A stretch of 9,338 nt of DNA from JADFUZ01 sp034430415 (GTDB lineage: Bacteria; Chloroflexota; Dehalococcoidia; GIF9; AB-539-J10). Below, piece after piece: positions 1 to 6,407 of this stretch. Made by a program: the position numbers and the translations under genes. The stretch spans positions 1 through 9,338 of the forward strand of contig DAOUEN010000003.1 of assembly GCA_034430415.1 (NCBI GenBank), written 5' to 3'. A model generated the notes under the pieces. That model was not told where the DNA came from. It made no database searches and was given only the letters and a program-made list of their open reading frames with translations. Positions within the stretch are counted from its first letter, which is position 1. Each line of letters begins with the position of its first letter.

Positions 1-809
1 ACCAGGATGCTGGGCTTTCTCATCTCGGAGGAGAGCCTGGATATGGAGGACGACAGGCGCTCTCCCTCCCAGTGCTCCAGCTCCAGCGCCAGGGCGGGGC
101 ACAGCGTCACGCACAGGCCGCAGCCGCGGCACAGCTCCAGGTCGATCTCGGCTGCCCCGCTCTCCAGTTTGGCGGCATCGAAGGGACAGAAAAAGGCGCA
201 GTTGCCGCAGCCGATGCACTTGTTCCTGTCCACCTTTACCTTCAGGCTGTTCCGCCTGAACTCGATGACCTCCTGGCCGTAGCCGAGCTGTTCCAGGAGG
301 AGGTTCAGCACCGCTGCCCTGCGCCCGGCAACGGCGCTCCCTTTCTCATAGCGGCAGTAGTCCGTATCGCAGGCCAGCATGTATATCTTCTCTATTCCCA
401 GGGAGGAGATGGCCCTCAGCAGTATCTCCCCGGGGATACGGCCGACACAGGGGACGGATAGCGGCACGAAGCTGGAAATGCCGAACAGCTTCTCCACCTC
501 GGCGAAATCGGGCGCCGACCCCTTGCACATGATAACCAGCGAGTCGGAGTCGTATTCCTGCTTCGCCTTCTCCAGGTACCCGGCCAGTGAGTCCATGTCA
601 TAGGAGATGGCCTCGATGGCGTGAGACGGACACGAGGAGTAGCAGATGCCGCAGGTCTGGCACTTCTCTATCTCCAGCAGAATCTTCCCCGTCTCGGGGT
701 CTTTCTTTATGGCCTCGAAAGGACAGACAGACGAGCAAACGGAACAGGCACTGCAGTGCTCTTCATCTATCTTCACCGCAATTGTTATCTGGTCGCTTGG
801 TGGCTCCAC
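1..809 (-). CDS. Multi-[4Fe-4S] protein with degenerate MvhD-like domain (3' end beyond window)
   Basis: Partial gene: 269 codons are visible and the frame is still open at position 1. The start is GTG at 809, since an in-frame TAG lies seven codons upstream (830-828), there is no in-frame ATG near the N-terminus, and AGGAAGG (820-814) sits 4 nt before the GTG. Residues 19-29 and 50-60 form two Cx2Cx2Cx3CP ferredoxin motifs. Residues about 91-185 resemble a reduced MvhD domain (Cys95, VPC at 119-121, Cys147 and Cys152 in a CDTDYCRYEKG stretch that parallels GDCHYxxGN). Two more [4Fe-4S] motifs follow at 198-208 and 227-237. The visible part ends RKPSIL, which resembles the start of another MvhD-like domain. 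No signal peptide or membrane segment is seen, so it is probably a cytosolic electron-transfer wire between the hydrogenase/flavoprotein and an acceptor. It lies 35 nt after the flavoprotein gene, in the same apparent operon. The Fe-S content is certain; partner and acceptor are inferred. Confidence 0.85.
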   Translation of the reverse strand, partial: MEPPSDQITIAVKIDEEHCSACSVCSSVCPFEAIKKDPETGKILLEIEKCQTCGICYSSCPSHAIEAISYDMDSLAGYLEKAKQEYDSDSLVIMCKGSAPDFAEVEKLFGISSFVPLSVPCVGRIPGEILLRAISSLGIEKIYMLACDTDYCRYEKGSAVAGRRAAVLNLLLEQLGYGQEVIEFRRNSLKVKVDRNKCIGCGNCAFFCPFDAAKLESGAAEIDLELCRGCGLCVTLCPALALELEHWEGERLSSSISRLSSEMRKPSIL

Positions 810-844
810 GAGGCCTTCCTTTCTCCGCTACGAATCGAGTTGAC

Positions 845-2665
845 CTACAGCGATGCGCAGACTCCTTCCACGGCCTCCAGCAGTTCGTCCTCAATGGCGA
901 TTGCGCCCGAGGGACAGGCGGCGACGCACACGCCGCAGCGCTTGCACTTGAGCTTGTCTATGGCCGCCACCCGGGTCTCTCCGGCCTCATCCCAGACGAT
1001 GGCGTCGTAAGGGCACAAACCGACGCAGATGCCGCAGCCGCTGCACCGGTCTTTGTCAACCTCTATCTCGCGTATCTCCGGCTGGAGGTCCAGCGCCACG
1101 CATCCCTTGCAGCCCAGGCAGGGGCCGCAGTAGAGACAGCGCCTGGCCTCCTCCACCACCTCTTCCAGGGTGAATGGCTTCTCGTACGGCTCGAAGTTGA
1201 GCCTCTCATCTGCCGGAGTCCAGACCAGCCCGGGCTGGGCCTTGTAGCTGCTGCTGTTGGGGATGGCGGCCCGCTCGAACTCCTTTTCCCTTCCCGCCTT
1301 GAGGTCCTCGCCCCTGATGTAGCGGTCCATGGACTCCGCCGCCGCCAACGCGTCGCTCATTGCCTCCATGGCGAAGCCAATCCTCCTGGCATCGCCGCCG
1401 ATGAACACTCCCTTCCTGCGGTTGCTCATCAGGGTAAGCGGGTCGACGTCCAGCCTGCCCTTGTCGTTCAGCAGGCCCTCGTGCTGGAAGAAGGTGCGTT
1501 CCGGGCCCTGCCCTATGGCGATGAGCAGCACGTCTCCTTCCAGGTATGTCACGTCGCCGGGGTCGAAGCGGGGGTTGAACCTTCCGTTTTCCTCAAACAC
1601 CGAGGTGCAGCGCACGCAGCGCAGCTTCTTGAAGCTGCCCTCCCGGCTGATTACCTCGCCCACACCCCGGGAGTAGACGATCTCTATACCCTCCTGGGTG
1701 GCCCCTTCTATTTCCTCAATGTCAGCCGGTATGCCGTCCTTAGAAGACTTATCTTCGTTCTCCAGGCAGAGGACGGTGACGTCCCCCTCCAGCCTCCGGG
1801 CGGTCCGGGCCACGTCGAAAGCCACGTTTCCTCCGCCTATCACTATCACCTTCCGGCCGCGGTACAGTCCCGGGGGAACGTCCCCATGGTTCACTCCGAA
1901 GAGCAGGCCCATGCCGTAGGCTACCCCTTCCAGGTCGGACCTGATCACCGTCTCCTCCTCGTAGGTCAGCGGCCGGGGAGAAGGAGTGCCGGTAGCGATG
2001 TATATGGCCCGGTATCCTTCGTTCTCCAGGTTGTCTATGGTCTTGGCCCCGTCGCCTATGCTGGCCCCCAGCCTGAGCTCTATGCGGGCAATCCTGAGCA
2101 GGTTATGCGTGACCGAGCTGAGCACGTGCCTGGGAAGTCGGTAGTGGGGTATGTAGCGCAGTGCGCCTCCCAGGTGAAAGCTCCGTTCCATCAGGGTGAC
2201 CCGGTACCCTTGCTGTGCCAGGAGGTAGGCGCACATCAGCCCTGAGGGCCCGCCTCCGATAACCGCTACTTTCTCCCGGGTGGGGTTGGGGAATGCCGGC
2301 TTGCTCGCCAGGCGATGGCCGTAGTGCTCGCCGATGAATCCCATCAGGCTCCGGCGCCTGATGGCCCCGGTCTTGTCCTTGTAGTTGCACTGCTTCTCGC
2401 AGAGTCCGCAGATGTAGCTACAAAGCAGGAAGAAGGGGTTCTTCTCATATACTTCGTCGCCTATCCTGAGTATCTGCTCGCGTGCCTGGTCGATGTCCAG
2501 GGGAAGCATCGACATCATGGTGTGGTTGCGCTGGATATCCTCGCCCAGGGGGCACGCCGCCTGGCAGGGTGGAACGTATACCCTGCCGCCGGCTTGTTCT
2601 ATGACCTCTTCGGGCTGTGCCCGCTCTTTCTGGTAAGCAGCGTTTTCCTCTTTGTTCCGCTCCAT
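845..2665 (-). CDS. FAD/NAD(P)-dependent Fe-S oxidoreductase, GltD/NfnB type, with C-terminal ferredoxin domains
   Basis: Product of 606 aa, presumably moving electrons between a pyridine nucleotide and Fe-S carriers. In order: an N-terminal GltD-type Fe-S region (Cys34, 38, then 82, 86, 89, 93 in CSYICGLCEKQC); an FAD Rossmann motif VIGGGPSG (135-142); a second dinucleotide motif VIGGGNVA (275-282); the FAD-closing GVFIGGDA (419-426); a Cys-rich linker RRCLYCGPCLGCKGC (508-522); and two ferredoxin motifs (541-551, 574-584). GltD itself is about 450-470 aa, so the C-terminal ferredoxins are an extension. The ATG at 2665 is chosen because AGGAGGAG (2679-2672) is ideally spaced before it; an in-frame ATG at 2683 with a weaker GGAAGG upstream is the alternative (612 aa). 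After the second Rossmann strand the sequence is VTVLCLEN rather than the Arg-rich stretch of NADPH-using relatives, which hints at NAD(H). It lies 47 nt after the hydrogenase large subunit, so electron exchange with H2 is likely. Bifurcation is possible but unproven. Confidence 0.93.
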   Translation of the reverse strand: MERNKEENAAYQKERAQPEEVIEQAGGRVYVPPCQAACPLGEDIQRNHTMMSMLPLDIDQAREQILRIGDEVYEKNPFFLLCSYICGLCEKQCNYKDKTGAIRRRSLMGFIGEHYGHRLASKPAFPNPTREKVAVIGGGPSGLMCAYLLAQQGYRVTLMERSFHLGGALRYIPHYRLPRHVLSSVTHNLLRIARIELRLGASIGDGAKTIDNLENEGYRAIYIATGTPSPRPLTYEEETVIRSDLEGVAYGMGLLFGVNHGDVPPGLYRGRKVIVIGGGNVAFDVARTARRLEGDVTVLCLENEDKSSKDGIPADIEEIEGATQEGIEIVYSRGVGEVISREGSFKKLRCVRCTSVFEENGRFNPRFDPGDVTYLEGDVLLIAIGQGPERTFFQHEGLLNDKGRLDVDPLTLMSNRRKGVFIGGDARRIGFAMEAMSDALAAAESMDRYIRGEDLKAGREKEFERAAIPNSSSYKAQPGLVWTPADERLNFEPYEKPFTLEEVVEEARRCLYCGPCLGCKGCVALDLQPEIREIEVDKDRCSGCGICVGLCPYDAIVWDEAGETRVAAIDKLKCKRCGVCVAACPSGAIAIEDELLEAVEGVCASL

Positions 2666-2671
2666 TTCTTT

Positions 2672-2679
2672 CTCCTCCT
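2672..2679 (-). promoter_or_regulatory. Shine-Dalgarno deciding the flavoprotein start
   Basis: AGGAGGAG on the minus strand, 6 nt before the ATG at 2665. It lies inside the 18-nt extension that would be coding if translation began at the ATG at 2683, so the shorter 606-aa product is favoured. Confidence 0.65.
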
Positions 2680-2712
2680 GCATGGACGCTTGCCTTCCGA
2701 GTCCTGCCAGGC

Positions 2713-4185
2713 TCAGGGGAGGTTTCTGTCCAGCCTCCGGACCTCGTTACCCCGGGAGTCGCGGATGACCAGCTCCATGGGCGCCTCCCCCGGCAGTGTG
2801 TGCGAGGCGCAGGCCAGGCAGAGGTCATAGGGGCGCCACGCCATTTCGATGCGGTTGAGCAGTCCTTCGCTTATCTCTTTGCCCGGCTTGATGAGCGCCC
2901 TGGCCGCCTTGTTGATGGACATGTTGACGGCGGCGGCGTTATTGACCGTGGCCACGATCAGGTTGACCTTCTTGATTATCCCCTTGTCGTCGGTGACGTA
3001 GTGATGGATGAGGGTGCCCCGAGGGGCCTCCACGATGCCCACTCCTTCGTCGGGAACAGCCGTGGGGATGTTGCGGATGTTGGGGTCGGTGATTTCAGGA
3101 TCGCGGCTCAGTTCCAGCAGCCTTTCGGCGGCATAAACAATCTCCACCAGGCGGGCCCAGTGCATGGCGAGGGTGTGGTGCACCGGCTTGCCGCCGAGGG
3201 TGGCGTACATCTTGTCGTAGGCCTCCTGCGCTTGGGGAGTGGCCATGCCGTCGGCAGCGTTGAGCCGCGCCAGCGGGGCCACGCGGAAGACGCCGCTGTC
3301 CTTGCCGTCGGTGAAGCCCTTCCAGCCCACCTTCTTGAGGAAGGGAAACTTGATATAAGTCCAGGGCTCCACATGCTCGGCGATATGCTCCAGGTAGTCG
3401 GCGGGGGCGAATTTGGCGAACTCCTTGCCGTCGGGGTCCACCACCCTGACCCGGCCGTCGTAGAAGTTTACCTTGTTGTTGTCGTCAACCAGGCCCATGT
3501 AGTAGGTGTGGTGGGTGTAGGCGTCGCTGGTGATCATGTCCACGTATTCCTTGTTCTTCAGCACGATGTCGTCGAACACCTTCAGCGACAGCTTGCCGAA
3601 CTCCAGGGAGTTCCGGGCGATCTGCTCCACCTCTTTCCTCTCCTCCTCGTTGAGACCTTTGCTGACGCCGCCGGGCTGGCCGAAGACAGGGTGGACCGCC
3701 CTGCCGCCCAGCATCTGGATGATGTGGTGGTTCTGCTTGCGGGTGTTTATGACCGCCCCGCCCAGCTCCAGCCCCACCTTGGCGATGACTCCCAGGATGT
3801 TGCGCTCCGCCACCGGGGCCTCCGGCCCCATGATGAAGTCGGGGCCGCCGAGGATATAGAAATGGGTGACATGGTCGGTGATGTAGAAAGCGCTGTAGAG
3901 CAGCTCCCGCAGCTTCCTGGCCGGTGACGGCGGGTCGATGTGGAACAGCGCGTCCAGCGCCTTGCTCGACGCCGTGTGGTGGGCTTCGGGGCAGACTCCG
4001 CAGATCCTCTGTGTTATCTGGGGCATGTCCTCGCACAGCCGCCCTTCGCAGAACTTCTCAAAGCCTCTCAGCTCCGGCACTTGGAAGTAGCTGTTCTCCA
4101 CCTCGCCGGCATCGTTGAGGAAGATCTCTATCTTGCCGTGGCCTTCCAGCCGGGTGATGGGGTCAATGGTTATTCTTCTCGTCAT
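2713..4185 (-). CDS. mvhA: [NiFe] hydrogenase large subunit, group 3c/MvhA-like
   Basis: Product of 490 aa, the catalytic subunit that splits or forms H2 at a NiFe(CN)2CO centre. The N-terminal RxEGH motif is present (TRLEGH, 11-16). The L1 motif RICGVC gives Cys62 and Cys65, and the L2 motif DLCLACASH gives Cys456 and Cys459. After His462 there are 28 residues, the expected peptide removed by a maturation endopeptidase, so the protein should be processed and active. The DLC at L2 replaces the more common DPC. No export signal is seen, which fits a cytosolic group 3 enzyme. The start is ATG at 4185, overlapping the small-subunit TGA by 4 nt (ATGA), a sign of translational coupling; GGAGG lies about 11 nt upstream. 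The frame stays open further upstream within the small-subunit gene, but that part is an antisense-type shadow without family similarity. Assignment to 3c rather than 3b or 3d rests on the adjacent MvhG- and MvhD-like genes. Confidence 0.95.
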   Translation of the reverse strand: MTRRITIDPITRLEGHGKIEIFLNDAGEVENSYFQVPELRGFEKFCEGRLCEDMPQITQRICGVCPEAHHTASSKALDALFHIDPPSPARKLRELLYSAFYITDHVTHFYILGGPDFIMGPEAPVAERNILGVIAKVGLELGGAVINTRKQNHHIIQMLGGRAVHPVFGQPGGVSKGLNEEERKEVEQIARNSLEFGKLSLKVFDDIVLKNKEYVDMITSDAYTHHTYYMGLVDDNNKVNFYDGRVRVVDPDGKEFAKFAPADYLEHIAEHVEPWTYIKFPFLKKVGWKGFTDGKDSGVFRVAPLARLNAADGMATPQAQEAYDKMYATLGGKPVHHTLAMHWARLVEIVYAAERLLELSRDPEITDPNIRNIPTAVPDEGVGIVEAPRGTLIHHYVTDDKGIIKKVNLIVATVNNAAAVNMSINKAARALIKPGKEISEGLLNRIEMAWRPYDLCLACASHTLPGEAPMELVIRDSRGNEVRRLDRNLP

Positions 4186-5141
4186 CGTACTACGGCCCTC
4201 CTTAGCAGCGAAGCGGGCAGGCTGTAGCGGTAGAAGGTGCCTACCGGGTCGCGGATATCGTCTATGATCCTGCGGATCTCCTCGGGGTCGTCGGAGTCGA
4301 TCACCGAGGCCACGGCGCCTAGGAAGGCCGCTCCCTGGTCGACGACCCCCTCCACCGGCCCGTAGCAGCCGGTGCAGGGCATGTTGGCCTGGGGGCACGG
4401 GGCCCCGCAGCCCCCGCGGGTAGCGATGCCGGCACAGAGCAGCCCCTGCTCCAGCAGGCAGACCTCAGGGTCGGTAGTGATCTCGAAGGTGCGGTAGAAC
4501 TTCTTCACCTTCTTCACGTCCCTCTTCCGCGGGCAGTCGTCGCACACCGACTTGGCATTGTGAGTGATGACCGTTCCCTTGGGGGGCAGCTTGCCCTCCA
4601 GCACGGCCTCCAGGGCCAGCCAGGTCGTTCTCTCCTCCGGGGGGCAGCCGGGGACGATGTAGTCCACGTCCACCGTCTGGCACAGGGACCTGACGCTGTC
4701 GTAGAACTCGGGAAGAGTGAGTTCGCCCTCGGGCACCTGGCAGCTCGTCCGGGGGAGCACCCCCTCCTTGTTGTCAGTGGACGGTGTCTCCAGGTAGGCC
4801 CGTTCGAAGACCAGCCGCCGGTTGAACATGTTGGCCAGCCCGGGGATGCACCCCTCGTAGGCGCAGGACCCGTAGGCAATCAGCGTCTTCGACTTCTCCC
4901 GCAGCATGCGGGCCATGTGCTCCTGCTCCGAGTTCCTGATGGCCCCGTTGAACAGGCAGACGTCTATGCTCTTGGCGGGCATGGCCTCCAGGTCCTTGTA
5001 CTTGGCGTCGATGGCCACCGGCCAGAAGACGATATCGGCGGCCTCGGCCAGCTTCAGGATCTTCTCGCCAATCTCCAGTTGGGCGATCTCGCAGCCGCCG
5101 CAGCTTGCCGCCCAGTACAGAGCCAGCTTCAGTTTCTCCAT
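4182..5141 (-). CDS. mvhG: [NiFe] hydrogenase small subunit, MvhG-like
   Basis: Product of 319 aa carrying the Fe-S relay from the NiFe site. The proximal cluster motif is CGGC at Cys14-Cys17, with Cys93 or Cys98 (GSCAYEGCIPG) and Cys166 (PGCPP) as the remaining conserved cysteines. The C-terminal half has further cysteines (200, 203, 228, 236, 245, 249, 256, 259), enough for two more clusters, as in F420-non-reducing (Mvh) hydrogenases. There is no twin-arginine signal and no C-terminal membrane helix, so it acts in the cytosol. ATG at 5141 is preceded by AAAGGAG at good spacing, and only one base separates it from the stop of the mvhD-like gene. It overlaps the large-subunit start by 4 nt. 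Family assignment is firm; the exact cluster types are inferred. Confidence 0.95.
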   Translation of the reverse strand: MEKLKLALYWAASCGGCEIAQLEIGEKILKLAEAADIVFWPVAIDAKYKDLEAMPAKSIDVCLFNGAIRNSEQEHMARMLREKSKTLIAYGSCAYEGCIPGLANMFNRRLVFERAYLETPSTDNKEGVLPRTSCQVPEGELTLPEFYDSVRSLCQTVDVDYIVPGCPPEERTTWLALEAVLEGKLPPKGTVITHNAKSVCDDCPRKRDVKKVKKFYRTFEITTDPEVCLLEQGLLCAGIATRGGCGAPCPQANMPCTGCYGPVEGVVDQGAAFLGAVASVIDSDDPEEIRRIIDDIRDPVGTFYRYSLPASLLRRAVVR

Positions 5142-5142
5142 C

Positions 5143-5577
5143 TCAGCATCTCCTTTCCAGGGGACTCGGGCCCAGCTCTTTCAGTCTACCGGTGAAGTCG
5201 CCCACTGCCCGGGCCAGGGCAGCCCCGTCCCCGGCGGGGACGGCCTCCATTCTCAGCCTGTCCGGCTCTATCCCCATCTGCTCCAGGAGCCTTTTCATGG
5301 ATTCGACTCTGCGCGCTGTCTTGTAGTTGCCGGACACGTAGTGACAGTCCCCCGATTGGCAGCTACCGATGAGCACGCCGTCGGCTCCACACGCCAGCGC
5401 TTTCAGGATGAAAGTGGGAGTAACCCTCCCGGAGCACATCACCCTGATTATCCTGGCGTTGTCGGGACAGGGAGATTCGCCGGCGCCGGCCCTCGCGCCG
5501 CCGGCCACGGAAGACCAGCTGCACAGGAAACCCACTATCCTGGGCTCGGACCCGTTCTTTCGTTGCGCTTCAGCCAT
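5143..5577 (-). CDS. mvhD: MvhD-like hydrogenase iron-sulfur (delta) subunit
   Basis: Product of 144 aa. In methanogens MvhD carries a [2Fe-2S] cluster and passes electrons from the hydrogenase to HdrA. The family landmarks are VGFLC (Cys19), RIIRVMCSGRV (Cys48), GADGVLIGSC (Cys73) and GDCHYVSGNYK (Cys78). The usual FLCxWC motif here reads CSWS, so the second cysteine is Ser22, and there are extra cysteines at 37, 63 and 144. The start is ATG at 5577: the near-perfect Shine-Dalgarno AGGAGGTG (5588-5581) is spaced for it, whereas the in-frame GTG at 5583 lies inside that ribosome-binding site and cannot easily be the start. It is the first gene of the minus-strand operon, about 124 nt after the predicted transcription start. 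Its usual partner HdrA is not in the window, so the flavoprotein or the multi-Fe-S protein downstream may take its place. Confidence 0.93.
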   Translation of the reverse strand: MAEAQRKNGSEPRIVGFLCSWSSVAGGARAGAGESPCPDNARIIRVMCSGRVTPTFILKALACGADGVLIGSCQSGDCHYVSGNYKTARRVESMKRLLEQMGIEPDRLRMEAVPAGDGAALARAVGDFTGRLKELGPSPLERRC

Positions 5578-5580
5578 TGT

Positions 5581-5588
5581 CACCTCCT
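5581..5588 (-). promoter_or_regulatory. Shine-Dalgarno deciding the mvhD-like start
   Basis: AGGAGGTG on the minus strand, nearly fully complementary to the 16S 3' end, 3 nt before the ATG at 5577 (5 nt counted from the AGGAGG core). It contains the upstream in-frame GTG at 5583-5581, which argues against that GTG as start. A small GCCGG/CCGGC hairpin (5609-5596) lies just upstream. Confidence 0.75.
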
Positions 5589-5707
5589 CTGCTGCGCCGG
5601 ACTGCCGGCATCTTCCTTCTTCATATTCTATATTTTATGTGTTCCATGTTCCATACTTCGCATGCCGCCGGCATTCGTTTGACTCGATTACTTGTGTACA
5701 ACTGCAT

Positions 5708-5737
5708 ATTCTCTACGGCCGAACCGTTCTGTGTCAA
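5708..5737 (-). promoter_or_regulatory. Predicted sigma70-type promoter of the hydrogenase operon
   Basis: On the minus strand a perfect -35 TTGACA (5737-5732), an 18-nt spacer and a -10 GAGAAT (5713-5708, 4 of 6 consensus matches). The predicted start of transcription is near 5701, giving a leader of about 124 nt before the mvhD-like ATG. The leader holds small GC hairpins at 5674-5662 and 5609-5596. Read by eye. Confidence 0.5.
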
Positions 5738-5795
5738 GAAAAGGACCGAATGGCACCACGCATGCTGCAAAAGGTCTCCCGCGGGGCGGCATGAC

Positions 5796-5816
5796 AGATT
5801 CATCGACGGAGAATCT
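5796..5816. repeat. Inverted repeat AGATTC-N9-GAATCT
   Basis: Perfect 6-base arms (5796-5801 and 5811-5816) around a 9-base spacer, ending 21 nt before the predicted plus-strand -35 box. Position and symmetry would suit an activator or repressor site, but short arms like these can arise by chance. Confidence 0.35.
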
Positions 5817-5837
5817 TTCGATTTTCAGCCCGGGGTG

Positions 5838-5867
5838 TTGCATCCAGAACCAGGGGGGGAATATAAT
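5838..5867 (+). promoter_or_regulatory. Predicted sigma70-type promoter of the nuoBCDI-like operon
   Basis: A -35 TTGCAT (5838-5843), an 18-nt spacer and a perfect -10 TATAAT (5862-5867). The predicted transcription start is near 5874, which leaves a leader of about 107 nt before the nuoB-like ATG at 5981. This is the best plus-strand match in the intergenic region. Confidence 0.6.
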
Positions 5868-5882
5868 GGCGGTCAATATATC

Positions 5883-5907
5883 GCCGCGCTCGTGTACGAG
5901 CAGCGGC
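5883..5907 (+). promoter_or_regulatory. Leader hairpin / dyad upstream of the nuoB-like gene
   Basis: GCCGC and GCTCGT (5883-5893), centre GT, then ACGAGC (5896-5901), a single bulged A and GCGGC (5903-5907). This makes an 11-bp stem with one bulge, starting about 9 nt after the predicted transcription start. No T-run follows, so it is not a terminator. It could be an mRNA-stabilising 5' hairpin or, as DNA, a dimer-binding operator. Confidence 0.55.
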
Positions 5908-5980
5908 TATTGGTCGATTGTTGCAGGAACGGTCATGAGTGGCCCCCATACTCATTGCCCGGAAAGGACAAAGGTGAAGA

Positions 5981-6406
5981 ATGAGTGAGAAATCCAGGAA
6001 ACTGAGGAAGCTGATAAAGGCGATATGGATTTTCAGCTGGTTCAACTCTTGCGGCTTCTGCGAGCTGATTCCGCTGGTGGGATCACGGTGGGACATGGAG
6101 AGGTTTGGGATGATCGTCGTCGGCAGTCCGAGGCACGCCGACGTGCTGTTTATCGCCGGATATCAGACGTTCAAATCGATGAAGAGGGCGCGGCAGGTAT
6201 ACGAGCAGATGGCGGAGCCCAGGGTAGTGCTGGCCCTGGGGGCCTGCACCATGACCGGAGGCATGTACTGGGACTCCTATAACACGGTGAAGAAGCTCAG
6301 CGACTACATTCCGGTGAACATGTATATTCCCGGCTGTCCGCCGCGGCCGGAGTCGGTCTTCGAGGCCTGCGCCAAGATATTCGAGCACGTGAAGGAGATG
6401 GACTGA
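5981..6406 (+). CDS. nuoB: NuoB-like / hydrogenase-small-subunit-like Fe-S protein
   Basis: Product of 141 aa of the NuoB family, which carries the last Fe-S cluster (N2) of complex I. Typical landmarks are RWDMERFG (36-43), GSPRHADVLFIAG (48-60), ALGACTMTGGM (85-95) and the cluster motif PGCPPRPE (117-124). Candidate ligands are Cys24, Cys27, Cys89 and Cys119. The first pair reads CGFCE, a hydrogenase-type CxxC, whereas complex I NuoB has two adjacent cysteines. It is shorter than many bacterial NuoB proteins, with no N-terminal extension and no membrane helix. ATG at 5981 is preceded by AAAGGTGAAGA. It is first in a four-gene operon, one base ahead of the nuoC-like gene. Family membership is firm; quinone reduction should not be assumed, because the partner NuoD-like protein lacks the usual quinone ligands. 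Confidence 0.9.
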   Translation: MSEKSRKLRKLIKAIWIFSWFNSCGFCELIPLVGSRWDMERFGMIVVGSPRHADVLFIAGYQTFKSMKRARQVYEQMAEPRVVLALGACTMTGGMYWDSYNTVKKLSDYIPVNMYIPGCPPRPESVFEACAKIFEHVKEMD

Positions 6407-6407
6407 G

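Larger units (their letters stand above)
5578..5980. other. Divergent intergenic regulatory region
   Basis: About 400 bases between the two operons without a convincing gene; short open frames here lack family similarity and good ribosome-binding sites. It holds both predicted promoters, two GTGTAC-centred dyads (5692-5701, 5888-5901), an AGATTC-N9-GAATCT inverted repeat (5796-5816) and an AT-rich tract near 5620-5645. Close coupling of divergent promoters suggests shared control of the hydrogenase and Nuo-like operons. Confidence 0.7.

Noticed and set aside
587..2245. Long open frame on the plus strand (552 codons)
   Set aside because: It lies antisense to the flavoprotein gene, whose FAD, nucleotide and ferredoxin motifs are unambiguous. 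Its translation is low-complexity with no family motif, an effect of GC-rich codon bias.
2617..3927. Long open frame on the plus strand (436 codons)
   Set aside because: Antisense to the hydrogenase large subunit; rich in V, G, H and L with no recognisable domain.
5577..5984. Small open frames in the divergent intergenic region
   Set aside because: They overlap promoters and hairpins, lack good ribosome-binding sites and show no family similarity.
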